Assembly: GCA_039621445.1 (NCBI GenBank)
Contig: CP154954.1
Span: forward strand, 7,141,425-7,205,424
From: Euglena gracilis
Lineage: Eukaryota > Euglenida > Euglenophyceae > Euglenales
Direction: 5' to 3'
Length of the DNA stretch: 64,000 nucleotides
A program made the position numbers and the translations under genes. Under the pieces are notes generated by a model that did not search any database, was not told the DNA's origin, and worked only from the letters and a program-made list of their open reading frames with translations. Positions 11,199 to 24,282 of the stretch are shown here, piece after piece; the first letter of the stretch is position 1; every line of letters starts with the position of its first letter.

Positions 11199-14100
11199 TG
11201 CCCCTCCCCCCCCTTTAATACCCTGCTCGCAAGTCATGAGGGGCAGAGCAAATTCCGGCCTCTCCGCATCCGCATCCACGTCCCAGCCACTGTGTGCCTG
11301 TCTGTTGCTGGTGTTCATCGGGATCGCCACATTCTTTGTCCAGCTTTTCAAGTGAGTCGTGCGAGTTAATGATTTGTTTGCCTCCCATTCTGTGCTTAAG
11401 TGATCCGCGTCCCCTCTCTCTTGCTGGAGGCTGATGCCTGCCTCGCTTGCCACCCCTATTGTCTTTTCCCTGCTGAAAGTTTGGGCCGACCAACGCGCTG
11501 CCTTGCTGACACCCATAGTGTTATTATGTGTGGATCGAACGGATGGTGTTGGAAGGAAGATCGGAAGGTTATTTTCATGGGCCACCGATCAGGCCAAAAG
11601 GCCAGATTCCTAAGATCGTTCTTATGTTTCCCGCTATTTTCAGGGATGGTGTTTCCACCAGAAGCCCAACCACATTTTTAGCCTGGTTTTGCTCATTGTT
11701 TCCAAGCTCTCTGATTCCTCATTCTGGGAGGATCTGAGAATTTAACGAACGTTCGATGAGTTTATGCAGTGTACAGCATTCTTGCAATAGAGTTTTTGAT
11801 CGTTTCAGCTCCATCACAAATTGGGGGACAGGATAATCTCAAATAATCCTCGATAGTTTGCTTATTTGGGGGGAAAATAGTAAAAGAAAAGGCCGAGGAA
11901 AGCGTCCGACACAAGACAGTTGTTTTCTCATTTTTTGGATATATTATATTTTATGTTTTTTTTTGTGGAATTAGAAATTAAGGATTTCCGCTGGCCAAAA
12001 TTGCGGGAGACGATCACGTAATCAGCGGACCCCCCCCCAGTGGGGGTGAGGGGGGTCCAGCTGCTCCATTTTTTCCAGTGTCTAGCAAAATGGCTGGTCA
12101 CTGGAACCCCCCCCCCCCGGCGTCCTTAAGCAACAGCCTGCCAGTTTCTGGTGTAAGTCAGGGTCCTTGAAAACCACATTGTCTGCATTTTCCCATTCAG
12201 TACTCCTGGACAGCAAAGCCACCCTAGCCCAAGCTTTGCACCACTCAACAGCCCAGTTGTGGGTCGGTGAGTCTTTTGTTCCGAATCTTCAGGTCTTTAG
12301 ATTCTTGGACCATGGCACATGCTCAACCGTTCTGGGATTTGAAAAAATCTTATTTTTGTTGTTACCTTGAAAGAACTTCCTATTCCACAGCATATTCTTC
12401 GATTTTTTTCTAAAACCATCTTTTCTTATAATTTTGCAGTGTCCCAGTTTTTTTTTAATTAATAACATTAATTTAGCACACTGAACGTGCTCAACTGAAC
12501 GTTGTTGCACAATTTTTTTTAAAGGAAATTCTTCAAAAAACAATTTCCTCAATGCTTTCTTCCAACGTGCACTGAACAACAAGGTTTTGAGGTTGTCACT
12601 GGGAACGCTATGTGAGCTCTTTTTTTTATTTTTATTTTTTGGCAGGTCTTCTTTGGGGTGTTCTTATTATTATTATTATTTTGTGGGAAAATTTATGTGT
12701 CTGATATTTTTTTTGCATTTCGGCATTCCTGGATTGCCAAAGAAATTTCTTTTGATGATGTTATTTTGGAAGGCTGGAATCAAGCCTGCGAGGTAGTGTA
12801 AAAAATTATCGTCTCCAGCCGCTGTTTCCCATGTGCCTGGCAACGAACGCCTGCAGGCGCCTCGAGTCACCGTCCGGCACAGCTGGTTGTGTGCTAGCTG
12901 TGTCCTCCTACGGCGGGGTCATTCAGATTGTACACCAACCAGACTTCCAGTGGGGGGGGGTACAGAAAAATCCGTTTTATTTTCCGTAGAATGATAGAAT
13001 GGTCCCTCGGCTTATGATTTAATTCGCTCAAGGAAAGTAAAACTCGAATAAAAAACAAAACCCACTTGTGTTTTGGATAATATTTTAAGGTGATCAGTCT
13101 CCACGCACATCTGACTTCAAAAGGCGTTGAACTTCACTCGGGGGGTTGAAGGGGGTTGACATTCTTGACTTTCAAACGTAACGTCAAATCGCTTTCATAC
13201 CGTGGCCATAGTTTCTCCATCTCCATCAAAACTTCTTCAAAAGGCAACCCTTTGTCAATTGGCAAAATTTTGGGTTCGAGAGCTTGTAAAAGCCAATCCA
13301 ATTTTCGGTCGTTTCGCAAAATGTCTGGGGTCAAAGTTGATAGGGTTTCTAAACTCTCGTTAAAATGAAAGTTATCCTCATTTGAACGCAGCGAATGCCG
13401 ATAGAGGTCATCCCTGAAAAATATGGCCCCCACCAATGTTTCCACCAAGAATTTCGCCGGAGCGTCTTGAAATCCCTTCGAAGTTCAAAGCCAGGGGGTG
13501 AAAATTTGGTTTTTCTTGGCATCTCTTGTCTTCGTGGGCAATCAGGCATTCGCAGGAAGCACATCAAGTGGTGAAGGATTATGACTTTTCTAAACAGCCA
13601 ACTATCTATCCCACCTGCCCCCCCCCCCCCCGGGCAATTGACGCCCCCGGGCAATTGTCACCCCCCTCTGTGCCGGCCAAATTGTCACCCCGGGAAATTT
13701 TCACCGCCCGTGCTGCCCGATTTGTCACGCGACAATTGCCCGGGGGGGGGGCACGAAGTGAGCAAGATAGGATACATTAACCCACCCGTCATCACAGTTA
13801 AACCCACCTGTGTCTTTATGTCTTTAAAACCAAATAATTTTTAACAATTTATAACAAAAACAAATCAACAAAATGATTTGGCGAGAGATCTGCTTGTGTT
13901 GTCTTTTTGTGCTGGCCGAGTGTCACATCCCCCCCATTTAGTCCCCCATAAAGTGAAATTGCCTCTCTCTCGTCAGAGGCTAAGAACCTCGGTCTTTGGA
14001 TGAAGAATTGGAGAGGAAGTGTTTCTCTGAGCAGTTAAATTTCCGCAGCGGATGGTCCAGTGTGGTCTCGTGTGCTATGACGTCGCATGCAGTTTTTTTT

Positions 14101-17100
14101 TAATCGCACAGTGTTTGTGGAAGAGCCCCGCCATCCCAGTTCGCACCACTGCCCAGTTCCAGTACTGGCTTCGGCCACGTACTATGATGGAGGCCAGCGC
14201 CCCCGTGTAGCCCTGGGCTGCACTCGCGCGAGCCGTCCTATATCGCCGGCTCTGGCGGTGGTGTGGCTGGCGGTGGGGTCGGGAGCAGCCTCCCCAAGCC
14301 CAGACCCACAGTCCAGCGTCTGTTGGTTTGTGCTAGCATCGCCCTGCGCGTCATAAACAGGCTCAGGTGGACCCAGACCTGAATTTCTTCAAATGTCGAT
14401 GGACCGTCCCAAACCTGGCCGGGCTTAGGCCAGCCCTCGCCACGCAGCCAGGGAAAAGCCCGAGGCCAGGACACCCGGACTTGGCTGGGACTGCGGTGGT
14501 CGCAAGAGGACCGGGGAGGGTGAAGAAGGTCAAACGATGGTTGGGAAGATATGCCGCTCGGGTGAGTTGCTGAGCATGGACGGAAAACTGGTGAGGCGGC
14601 AGGATAGAGACGCCCGGGAGTGCGCCAGCCTTGGCGAGCTGCCGCAACCTCAAGGATGTTTTGACATGGATCCTGGGCCTCTTGGTGCCTCGTGCTAGAG
14701 ATTAAACACACAGACGGACTGAAGGTGCAATGGTTTAATGTGGCACCATCCCCAAACCGAGGAAGCCGGATGTGAGGCACCTGGGCCCACACAGTCGGGA
14801 TACCTCAAACAATTTTGTCAGGGTGGCGAGCGGCCTGTTTGGAAGGTGAGTCCAAAGTGATAATAATCGGGGGTTGTTTTTGGGATGCAGCAGCCACGGA
14901 TGGAGAGGGGCACACCGTGCCAGTGCACGTTTTTTTTGAAATGCAAACGGGCAGCAGGAAAGGTCTCGAGTCTCGTCAGCTGTAGAGAAAGGTGTTGCTT
15001 GGTGCGCATCGCAAAGTGCAGAAAACTGCAAAACTGAATGGATAATTCAGAATGGAGGACGAAAAATCCTGGAGGAAAACGGAAGAGACCAGTCAAATGC
15101 CTCCTCCATATTCTTGGTTTAGGGAGGTTTTATAGTTAGATTGCACGCCTTTGTAATAAAGTCGTACTGATTCTTGGGCTATAAGTAAACAGCTGGTCAG
15201 TACCCGGGCGATATATGAGAAGTAGAATTTCTCGGGGATGCCAACACATTGGCCTCCTGCATTCCAATGTGTTTGAGGTGCCAGATGAGGGGCCTTTCCC
15301 TAAAGGTGTTTCAGGTCGAAACTGAGGAGTGAACCACAAAAAAAATAGAACAACCAACCTACACTGAAGCAGCTGTGCTTGGGAAGGGTTCATCGGATCA
15401 TACACTACTCCTTGAAGTGAAGGCTTTGGGTTCAAAACAAGATCAGTCATTGACACACACACACACACAAAACCATAGGAAACAGAAGGGGGTGTCGTAT
15501 CCTTGGCCCCTGTTCTTCTGTTCAAAAGGAAAGGCGTTCCCCTCCCAGCTGACGGTGAAGCGGTACGACGTCGGGGTGGAACAATGTACACACAAAGACC
15601 CCCCCCCAACTCCCTCAAACTTCCACATAAAACCACTAACCACATGCACAGACACACAAACTCTCACCGCATGATACGCAGCGATATGCTACTACCGGAG
15701 GAAACTCTTCCCGTAGGAAACTGCTGAATTCTGGGTCAAACCTGGGGGACTGAAAAAAATGACAGGGTACCGATTTGCCACAATCCCTTGGTTTTCTCCT
15801 TGCCGTGCCATACGCTGGAGGTCTGAATGGTGGCCGATTCCCCGATAGTTTCCAGTCATGACGCGATTTGACTTTCCCTGGCACCCATTTCCCACCCCGC
15901 GTGCGCGTACCCATCACTGCTGGGGAAGTGCGGCCCCTCTTTTCCCCGCCCCCAACGCTTCGCAGGGGTTGTTAAGAATGCAGTTTGCCGCACCGGCTTC
16001 GGAGGTTGGGCAGGCGGAGTATTTCACACACCGACGCCCGAGGTGTACGTGTACCCGGAAGAGCCACAACCTGAGGTGGGGAAGTGGCCCGAAGGTGTGC
16101 TCCACTCCCGTCCTTCTGTGTTTCACTCTTGTTTATATCAGTGTCCGGTGTATTGACTTTTTTTTTCTAATTTCACTATCGGTTTATTTATGGGGTATAA
16201 TGCAGTGACACGATGGTGCAGGAGTGTTCCTGTTTTGAAAGGAATGAAATAGTTTTCAGAATTGTAGAATACCTTGTTCCACACGCCTTTGCATTTGGTT
16301 AGGCTAATTCTCTTCTTGTTGCATTTTTGCAGAAAACCTTTTACGACTCCACAGGGGGCCAGCCAGAAGTACCCCCAACCTCCCGACCATGGCATTGGTG
16401 GCGGTGGGTACTGTGGACCAGACCAACGTTCGGTGCCAGTCACCAAAAAACATCGCGAGTAAATTGTGTGGGTCCCCTGCAAAGTAATGGCCTTTTTGAC
16501 TTTTTTCGGTGCCAAAGCGCCAAATATTTGTCTCCATATTTGACCCAATTTGACAAAAATGTTCCTCCCCGAGGGGGGGCTCCCTGAGTTATTTCCAGTG
16601 TATCCCAACAATGGGCGGGGGGTTGCTTTGTCCTGCCCTGGGGTGGTTTTTGGTCTTGGACGCCCAACCAACGCTGGCCTGAGGCGGGCGCTGCCCCGCC
16701 TGCTGCTCGTGCCCTTCCTCGCCCTGTTCTTCATGTGGGTGTTCAACGCCGAGGGGGGCGTCGGGCTCGACGCCTCCAGCCTCTTCGGCCTGCACGCCGT
16801 GCTGATGGTCGTCTTTGTGCTGCCCAGGCCCCCTACCGATGGCTCATGTTGCAACGCGAATGTGCGGCGAATGGGTCTCAAGTGCGACTGCGTTTTTTTG
16901 GAAAATCGTATGGTGAAGGGAAGGGGCGCGTCACAGAACATCGAAAATTGTATCAAAGGTCAAATACTTTCCAAGTTTTATGTGATTTTTTTGGGTTACG
17001 TTAATCAGTTTCTAGCTGAGCCTCACAGACGAAGGATTCGAGAAGCCAAACCGGTCGATTATTATGGGAAAATATCGGGGAATTTCAATAATTTTACCAT

Positions 17101-19794
17101 TTTTGTCTATGGCAATTTTTTGTATGTCCTGCACTTTAGAGTTCACGCATAATTCTCCGAAGTGGTTGCCACCGACATAAGAATTTTCGCCAGCATACTT
17201 TTATTGTTGTATCGTTCCTGAACTTTTTTTTGGATGTTTGGTGGATGACTGGCTGGGGCCTTGTTCCGATCTGCATGCAGGAGGCCCTCCTCGTTTATTC
17301 CGTTCCGCTTTTCGGGCCTCTGCCGGTTCCCCGAGCTGCCTCCAAGTATGCCGCCCCCACCTCGACGTGGCTGTGCTGTGGCAACGCTGAATGGGAGGCT
17401 GGCCAGTATTGAGGTCGGGGTTGACACAGGCACTCGGAATGTCTTCCGCATTCAAGCTGCAGCAGGTCGGTTGGAGTGGGACCAAGCTTCTGCGGTTCAC
17501 ATCGCTGCGGTTAAATGCCCTTTTTTGACTTTTTTGGGGTGTTTTTTTTTTTGGAACAGGATCTGTCTGGAAATTCATTACAAGTCCCATTCTCAGCTGG
17601 ACACGGAGGAACTTTTTTTTCGAGTCTGGGGATGCTAAAATATTAAAATGAAGTGTCAACAATCCACACGACTTGGAAATAATGCGAATGCCTGTTTTGA
17701 TGTTATTATAATTTATTTTTTGTTTAGATTTTGCGTATTTTAGTTTGAAAAATATATGCCCCAAATATTAATTACTCCTGGCCATAATTTCGCATTCCTA
17801 AATGTGTACCCCTGGGAAAATTATTTTTGGGGGGAGTTGAGGAAAATGTTTCAAATGGTTTCAACGAGGAAAATATTTCAACAAAGAAAATGTTGGAGAA
17901 TGAAAGGATTTGGCTGCATGCATCATTGATGGCTGGATGGCTGACTGGTTGGATCGATGGTTGGGAGAAAGAGTATAGGGTTGGCAGGCGTAAACAGGAA
18001 GGCTGGGCAGTGGCCTCTGGCATTCGTTTTCCTCCAGGGCTGCCCGGATCCACTCGGTGCTCCCGCGCAGGGCCGTCCACGCCGTCTTCCACCTGGCCGG
18101 CCTGGGGTGCGCCATCGGGGGGCTGGTGGCCATCGTCTCCTACAAGCGCCAGAACGGCGACAACGTCTACCCGAACTACCCGGTGTACACCCCCCACTCC
18201 TGGGTGGCCATTGCCTTCCTCGCGTTGTGGACCATGGATTCATTCAACACCCGTGTGACCCCACCCCCCAGGGGGCAGGGCACACAGGATATCCTCCCAC
18301 CCACCCACCCTTTCGACCTAGTCAGAATCGGCCGAAAGCACTTAAAATTTTCAGGCATGGCGCTTGGCTGGTCCAAAATCTGTCACGAAGTGAATCTGTG
18401 TTGTAGATCCTCCAGCTGCTGGGAGCAATCCACTGCCACGCACGGTGGTGTCAAACGAGGGAGGTTCTGTTCAGTCGAATGCGCGTTTCCTTCAAGATGT
18501 TTGCATTTTTTTTAATTCACAGTTGTATTTTTAATGCTTTTGAGCTTCAACATTTGTCACCAAGGTTTCATGCATTTCCACCAGTGAGATCAATAGTTCT
18601 GCAGTAACTTTAGGTGGCATGCAAAACCACTTTTTGCGTAGTTTTTGCATCCGGTCCAGAGAGAAACTGCATGCATGACTTGATTCACAAACCTACCTAT
18701 CCGAAGTGATTTCACTCTGTTCTGGCCAAAAACCCATTATCAGGAAGTTCATCACCGCTGATCATGGTGCTGTTAGTGAAATTGCTGTGTAGCTTCCCAC
18801 AGCAGCTGCAGTGGCTTGTCGTTGAGGTGCTGTTGTTTTTGTTCTCGTCAAGGATGAGCAGGTCAAGCAACGATGCAGGGCCACCACCCATCTCGTGACG
18901 ATTCGTTTGTTTGTCTGCGCACGCGCACCTATGCCGCCGAACTCTGAATTACATAAGCAATGAAATGGTTTGGTTTAATTGTTTTCTGTTTGATGTATTG
19001 TTAGTAAGGCACAAATTATTGAAGCCTCTTAATTGTTTGTGTCAGTTTAATATGTCAGTTTGGGGCAAAGAGGTCCCGGGGGGGGGGGCAATGGGAATCT
19101 GTGTCGGTGGGGTCTTCCGTCTATCTTTCGTGTGACCTTCTGACCCGCCCCAGATCCCAGGTTTCGCTGGGTTTTGTGACAACGACGTCGGATTCCAGCT
19201 CAGCCAGCTGGCCGGAGGTTTTAGGGAACGCTGCCAAAATGCTGACAAGTGAGATACATGTAAAATAGACCTCATCTCTCGAACAATTTTCCAATTCAGA
19301 TGGATCTGCTCACCTGAGCCAGATCCATCCAACCCCCCTGGCTGAAGTGCCAAAATTTTTTACAGGTGGAAGTCTGCCAGATTGGATCTCCAATCCGACC
19401 AACACACTTTTTTTCCAGCCAACTCCTGTCACCCAGCTGCCGGAATTCCGCTGGGGGATTCCGCCATCTCCATTTCCTGTGTGGGAAAGCGTTCAGCAGA
19501 GAAATCACCCGGAATTTTTCAAATTTTGATCGGGATCGGCGGTGCGGGCGACGTTCCACCGCTTCTTCGGGAACGTGACCTATGGGGTCGGCCTCGCCAC
19601 GTGTGCCTTAGGCTTCCAGGACATGCAGTCCAGCGACCTCTCGTGGCTGGCAACCAGAGATTGCTTTAATAATGTTTGAGCCCCACGGACGTTTCTTCTA
19701 ATAATTGGTTTTCTAAGAAAGTGCTCAATGTCCCAACCCCCTGCCGGATCCCCTGCGCTCTTGAATGGAAGTCTCTGCGTCCGATGCCCAACAT
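11199..19794. repeat. Segmental duplication, copy 2
   Basis: Second copy of 1-9601, lying 1.6 kb downstream of it. Stretches only in this copy are about 13114-13325, 15270-15365 and 15640-15895. It ends at 19794, where homology stops inside the start of the last cytochrome b561 exon and unrelated sequence with a (CA)n tract follows. The exons carry some amino-acid changes against copy 1, for example around 18045-18065. Confidence 0.9.
15978..19794 (+). pseudogene. Cytochrome b561, copy 2 (probable pseudogene)
   Basis: Carries the same exons as copy 1: about 15978-16078, 16333-16458, 16669-16820, 17260-17312, 18038-18242 and 19530-19651. The candidate first exon is frameshifted by a net +2 bases near 16027. 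The Met-rich exon is cut after 12 bases by the duplication breakpoint at 19794, so no C-terminal end remains. The four haem-histidine motifs are intact. If the first exon is not part of the gene, loss of the 3' end is still enough to make a truncated product. Confidence 0.7.
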
Positions 19795-19891
19795 TTGACA
19801 TGGCTTGTCCATAACCCCCATGTCAACACTGTTTTTCTCATGCTCAGAATGCTTTATGGTTCATAGCATATGACACCCATATGACGCCCAT

Positions 19892-20009
<118 letters not shown>

Positions 20010-20058
20010 GTCAACAGCATTTTCCCAGTCCTCTGGAGTGTGGCGTCTCAATTCTCAG

Positions 20059-20221
20059 GCGAGGAGGAGCCTGCCCATCGAAGTCGCAGGGGACTATTAT
20101 GGGTTACCGCATCCGCTGCGCTGGCCCCAGCCAGTGGTGCTGAGCCCCACCGACCTCGCCGCCCATTTCCGCGGCAAGGCCTTCATCGCCCTCAGACACG
20201 CCCCTGCCACCTGCCACGGGG
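20059..20221 (+). CDS. Candidate phosphatase exon 1
   Basis: Acceptor ATTCTCAG, donor GGG|GT. Encodes [20 protein letters not shown] and [20 protein letters not shown]. Coding-like and GC-rich, unlike its flanks. Its place in the phosphatase fold is unproven. Confidence 0.5.
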
Positions 20222-22615
20222 GTCCGGACCGATCCAGGGGGGGGGGGGTGCCCCAAGATCCACCCAAAAGGTAAAAATATTCTTTCTGGCGCCGAATTTT
20301 TTTTGCATTTATGACAAATTTTTCCCAAACAGTGCCCAAAATGGCATTTTTGGCCGTTCTGGGGGTTCAAAAAATTTCGGCCCGGAGTTTTGCGCTGAGC
20401 CAAAAATCAGGCTTTAGGTATGAGGGGGAGTGTCCCCTCCCTGTTGGACCGGAGGGGGTAGGAGGTCCAGACCCTCCCTGCTTTTATATTGAACCCATAC
20501 CCCTTCCCCCGCCCTTGAGAGTACCCCCCACATGGGCGGGCCGCCCCCTCCCCCGGTCTTAAAAGAAACCCCGGTGCTTGCTGCGGACAGGCACATGGCA
20601 GTTGTCAAAAGAAGCCTGTTCAACCGTTTTGAAAGTTTGTTTTCAGTTTCAATTCAAAAATCCAAGTGTTCTTGTCGTGGTGAGTGGTGTGCATGCCAGG
20701 CCATTTTTCTTTAAAACCCCATGGGGGAAGGTGTAGGTTGCCTGTTTAAGAACCACCACCCAGGGGTCCGTTTTCTTGGTGCTTGTCGACCAGGCCAATT
20801 ATCTCTTGAAAATGGCCATGTTCAGGCCCCGTGCTCTAACATTACTCACCCCAAAACCCCACCCTCCTCCCCGCAAGAGGAGGGATCGAAAATGCCCTCC
20901 TCCATGGGGGGGGCCAACCTTCCCAGGTGCCCCATAGAACCAGGTTTTGTGTAGTGCTGAGCTGTCTGATGGTGCCATGGTGCAGCAGATGCTTGAGGCT
21001 TGTGGCAGCCACGGCTGCCCGCCGGGCCTAGTAGGCAACCTGGCAGCACGACGGCGGCCCGTCGTCCGGGAGGCCCAAAAAGGTGTTTTTGGCCAAAAAA
21101 AATTTCGATTTTTTTCGACATTTTTTACACAGAAATTTTTTCGCCCTTTTTGACCCAGAAATGACCCAAAATACATCCGTTTTGGGCCGAAAACGGGGAG
21201 CCTGGGGTCGAAAAACGCTCATTTTCGGCTCGAAAACAGTTTTTCTGGGTCCGGGAGGCCCACAAATTTGGTTTTGGGCCACCCCCTCTTTTTTTCCCCA
21301 CCTTTTTTGACCCGGAAATGGACAAAACGGGCTGCCCCTGGCGGCTTATGCAAGGCAGTAGAGGGTCAAGGGGGCTTTTTTTTTTTTACATCGCCAGTGA
21401 TTTCTTTTGATTAGCCACCGTTTTGGAGATATTTTGAAATTTTCGCTGTTTTGACCCCAAAATGGCCGAAAACAGCTCAGTCAAAAACAGGCCAAAATAG
21501 TACAGACTTGGAGCGAAACAGGCTTCCTTGGGCTAGCCATGGAGTTACGGAAATATTGATTTTTTTGGCCCTGAAATTGCCGAAAACGGCTGAGTTGGAA
21601 GCCTGCCACGCTGCTTTGGGGCATAAATCGGCCATGCTTTTGGGCTTGGCGGAGAGTTATGAGGAAATCAGAATACCATTACAGTAGGGGAACTAAATAG
21701 TGGGACAGTCCACCGGAACTAAATAGTGGGACACTCAAAAAAACGAAGTTCCCCCCGAAACTCACTCGAGCTGCACAAGGTATATTTAGCTGCAAGGATT
21801 ATGGTGTCTATCGTTCTTGCATCAATAATTACGGGCTTTTGCCATTCAAATGATGGTAATGAGCTGGAGGAAGGCTTCAATAACGTGCGGGCCCTCCATG
21901 CGAGTCCAGGACAGCCACAATGCGGCTAGGCATGGATTCATACAAAACCCCAATTTGCTGAGGTGCAACATCTGCGAAAGCGCGCGGGAGTGCGGACCAC
22001 AGTTCGTTTCGGTTGGAGAAAATGCAGCCTTCCAGCTTTGCGGTCACCAACGGCCATATAATTGGCACGACCCCAGAGCACACAGACCCCCCACCACACC
22101 TGGGACCCCCCACCAAGAGGACCATCTGAATAACAAACTGGGGTTGATGAGCATTGGCCCTGGAATCGGACCGTCAGGGGTGTGCAGCCGCGCAGGGGTC
22201 GCCGCCGATGCCGCTGTGGGGCGAGCAGCGGGGCATCGGTGGCAGTGCACACGTCCGCTTTGTGACGGCGCTCGCCCGAGTGGCGGAGCAGTACAGCCCG
22301 GCCAATGTGCTGCTGATCTCCCACGGGGACGCTGTGGCCGCCTGCGTCGGTGTGACGCCAACCCCACATGCTGAATGAATGTAGGGGGTCGAGGTATTTG
22401 GGTGGGGGAAGTTCCAACCACCGTTGTCGACTTTCAACCCACTCCTTCGGGTGGGGCGGGGTTGGTCTGTGGATCCCCAGGAAAAAAACACAAAAAATAT
22501 TGCTCCCTGTTTCACAGCATATATATATACATATATATGTATGCATATATATATGTATATATATATATATGTATATATGTATATATATATATATATATAT
22601 GTGTGTGTATATATA

Positions 22616-22648
<33 letters not shown>

Positions 22649-24282
22649 TGGCATTGTTTTATAAATGTTTCCAAAAGAAACATGATGTGGTTCTAACGAC
22701 CCCAAAAATTCCACCGCTTCTCAATGGATATTCCTTTTCAGGGCTCCCCCTCAACAAAAAAAATTGGCTAGCCCTCAAGCCGTAGAAACCTTCCAGGAAT
22801 TCGTCGTGGAACAACTTGGGCAGCACAGGGGAGGGGGGACTCCCGGGGCTGACAAGCTGGACAGCACGGAAGGGGGTGATAATTGTCCACCTGTTTCCAG
22901 AAGGGGTTCAGAAATCCTTCGGGTGCCCCAGCAGTCCTCCCAAGGTGTCGATTTTTTTTTGCATCCGGCCCTTCGCCCCAAATAATGTACGCACGTTTCC
23001 ACCCAAGAATTATCATCCGACGATATATTTTAAGCCCATTTTGAGGGGTTAGAACAATTCATTTATTGGCCACGCATCAGGGGAGGGCGGTGACAACTGT
23101 CTTGGGGTCGGCACACTTTCCGCTGGTTGCCACCGTTGGGTTCGGATTCGTGTAGGCCTGAGCCCAATTGGAGTGTGAGTTGACCAGACGTTTCATGAGG
23201 TTTACTCCTAAAAAAAGGGGTTATTTGCTTTGGCTCCGGAATCCAATTGGGAATTGTTGGATTTTGGATATTTAAGATGGTTCCCTTGTGAAAAATTGGA
23301 ATATTTATTGTATTTGCTGCTGGACAGAAAATGGAAAAATTCATTATAAGACTGTTCAATTGTTCTAAAATTATCGAAGGAATTATCTACTTTCCTCAAA
23401 TGCGTGCAACTCCTCGTCCGCAAGCTCCAGAACTGAGTAAGTTTTGTTCCATATTTTGTCCACACTCCATAGTAGTGAAATTTTAAGAAGAATTGTCTAT
23501 TTAAATGGCTGTGTAGCCTCTGGGGCAATATGCGATCAGCTGAATTTGAGAATTGTTCAGTATTTTTGAGCAATTTGAAATTCTTGATTGGTCTTGTTTT
23601 GATTCCCCCCCCCCCCGCCTGCTCCAGGCAATCTACTGCCTCCGGGGGCGATGGTGTACCGCACAGACTACTGCTGCTGCGCCCATTTCGTCCGTGGCAA
23701 GGTGGAAGGCTGGCCTTTCCTTGCTCGATCGGGAGGGGGGCTGAATGGTTACCCAGCAAGGCCTCTGGGTTGTACCCACCTTCCCACAATGTTTCTTCTT
23801 TGCGACTGTGGAAATTTGTTTTTTGTGTCATTTAGGGTGTTTGTTACAAAATGTCACAATTGAATTTCATTTCTCAAAAAATATCAACCCTAAACCAAAA
23901 TTTGGAAACAGAGTCAACTGCGTAAATGCAAAATGGTCCGTCTCGATGGAGGATCCTCCAGTCCAGAGTCAAATCATTTCTTTGTTCTGGATGCCAATGT
24001 TGGTTTTCCCTCAAATTTCCGCCGTCCCCCGATATCCCCCTTACCCTTCAACCCCCAGCTCAGCACACAGTGCACACAGCGCTTGGTTGACAAACGCCTG
24101 TGCCATCGAAACGTGCCCTAAAGACTGACGCGTTTTTGTTTTGCGGGAAAGGCAGGACCGCGGCGTGCTGATGACACCCCATCCTTCGGGAGGGCTCGGC
24201 GCAACAGTCGCGAAGCAAAGGCGTGGTGGTGTGGGAGCTGCGGACGGAGCCCGGGGCGGGCATCGAGTGGATTGCCGACTGA
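20059..24282 (+). CDS. Histidine phosphatase (phosphoglycerate mutase-like) gene, partial model
   Basis: Histidine phosphatases use a phospho-histidine intermediate. The best block, 22196-22351, reads [20 protein letters not shown] then [13 protein letters not shown], matching the C-terminal SHGxxV motif that carries the second catalytic histidine. Downstream exons encode [16 protein letters not shown] (23640-23701) and a last block [20 protein letters not shown] ending at TGA 24280-24282; this order resembles the UBASH3/tau55 branch. The first exon, 20059-20221, has [10 protein letters not shown], which may be the RHG region with Ala for Gly or may be unrelated. Exons between 20222 and 22195 are not settled. 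One gene is the simplest reading of four compatible blocks on one strand. Confidence 0.6.
20947..21080 (+). CDS. Weak candidate exon
   Basis: Open frame [20 protein letters not shown] continuing [19 protein letters not shown], with a possible donor AAAG|GTGTTT. No family recognised. It lies on the strand and in the interval expected for the middle of the phosphatase gene. Confidence 0.25.
22196..22351 (+). CDS. Histidine phosphatase exon with SHG motif
   Basis: Acceptor CCGCGCAG, donor GGT|GTGACG, 52 codons in phase 0. Contains [18 protein letters not shown], the motif that brings the second catalytic histidine of the superfamily. Upstream helix [14 protein letters not shown] fits the family. 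Confidence 0.7.
22519..22650. repeat. AT-rich microsatellite (TATATG/TGTGTA mix)
   Basis: Imperfect alternating T-A and T-G tract inside an intron of the phosphatase gene. Tyr-Ile-rich frames here are repeat products. Confidence 0.9.
23622..23701 (+). CDS. Phosphatase exon, Cys-rich strand
   Basis: Encodes [20 protein letters not shown] and VRGK, ending at donor AAG|GTGGAA. The placement after the SHG exon and the pattern RTDYCCC resemble the strand that follows the SHG helix in UBASH3-like proteins. The left edge is either CCAG|GC (23624) or two bases earlier by the non-conventional rule CTG-N5. Confidence 0.5.
24193..24282 (+). CDS. Phosphatase last exon
   Basis: Frame [20 protein letters not shown] ends WIAD and TGA at 24280-24282. 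The start is either GGGAG|GGC (24193) or CAACAG|TCG (24208), both phase 0 with the preceding donor. VVVWEL resembles the terminal strand (GIWQL) of UBASH3-type domains. Confidence 0.45.
   Translation, partial: GSAQQSRSKGVVVWELRTEPGAGIEWIAD

Noticed and set aside
22174-22714. Tyr-Ile-rich frames on both strands
   Set aside because: Translation of the AT-rich microsatellite.
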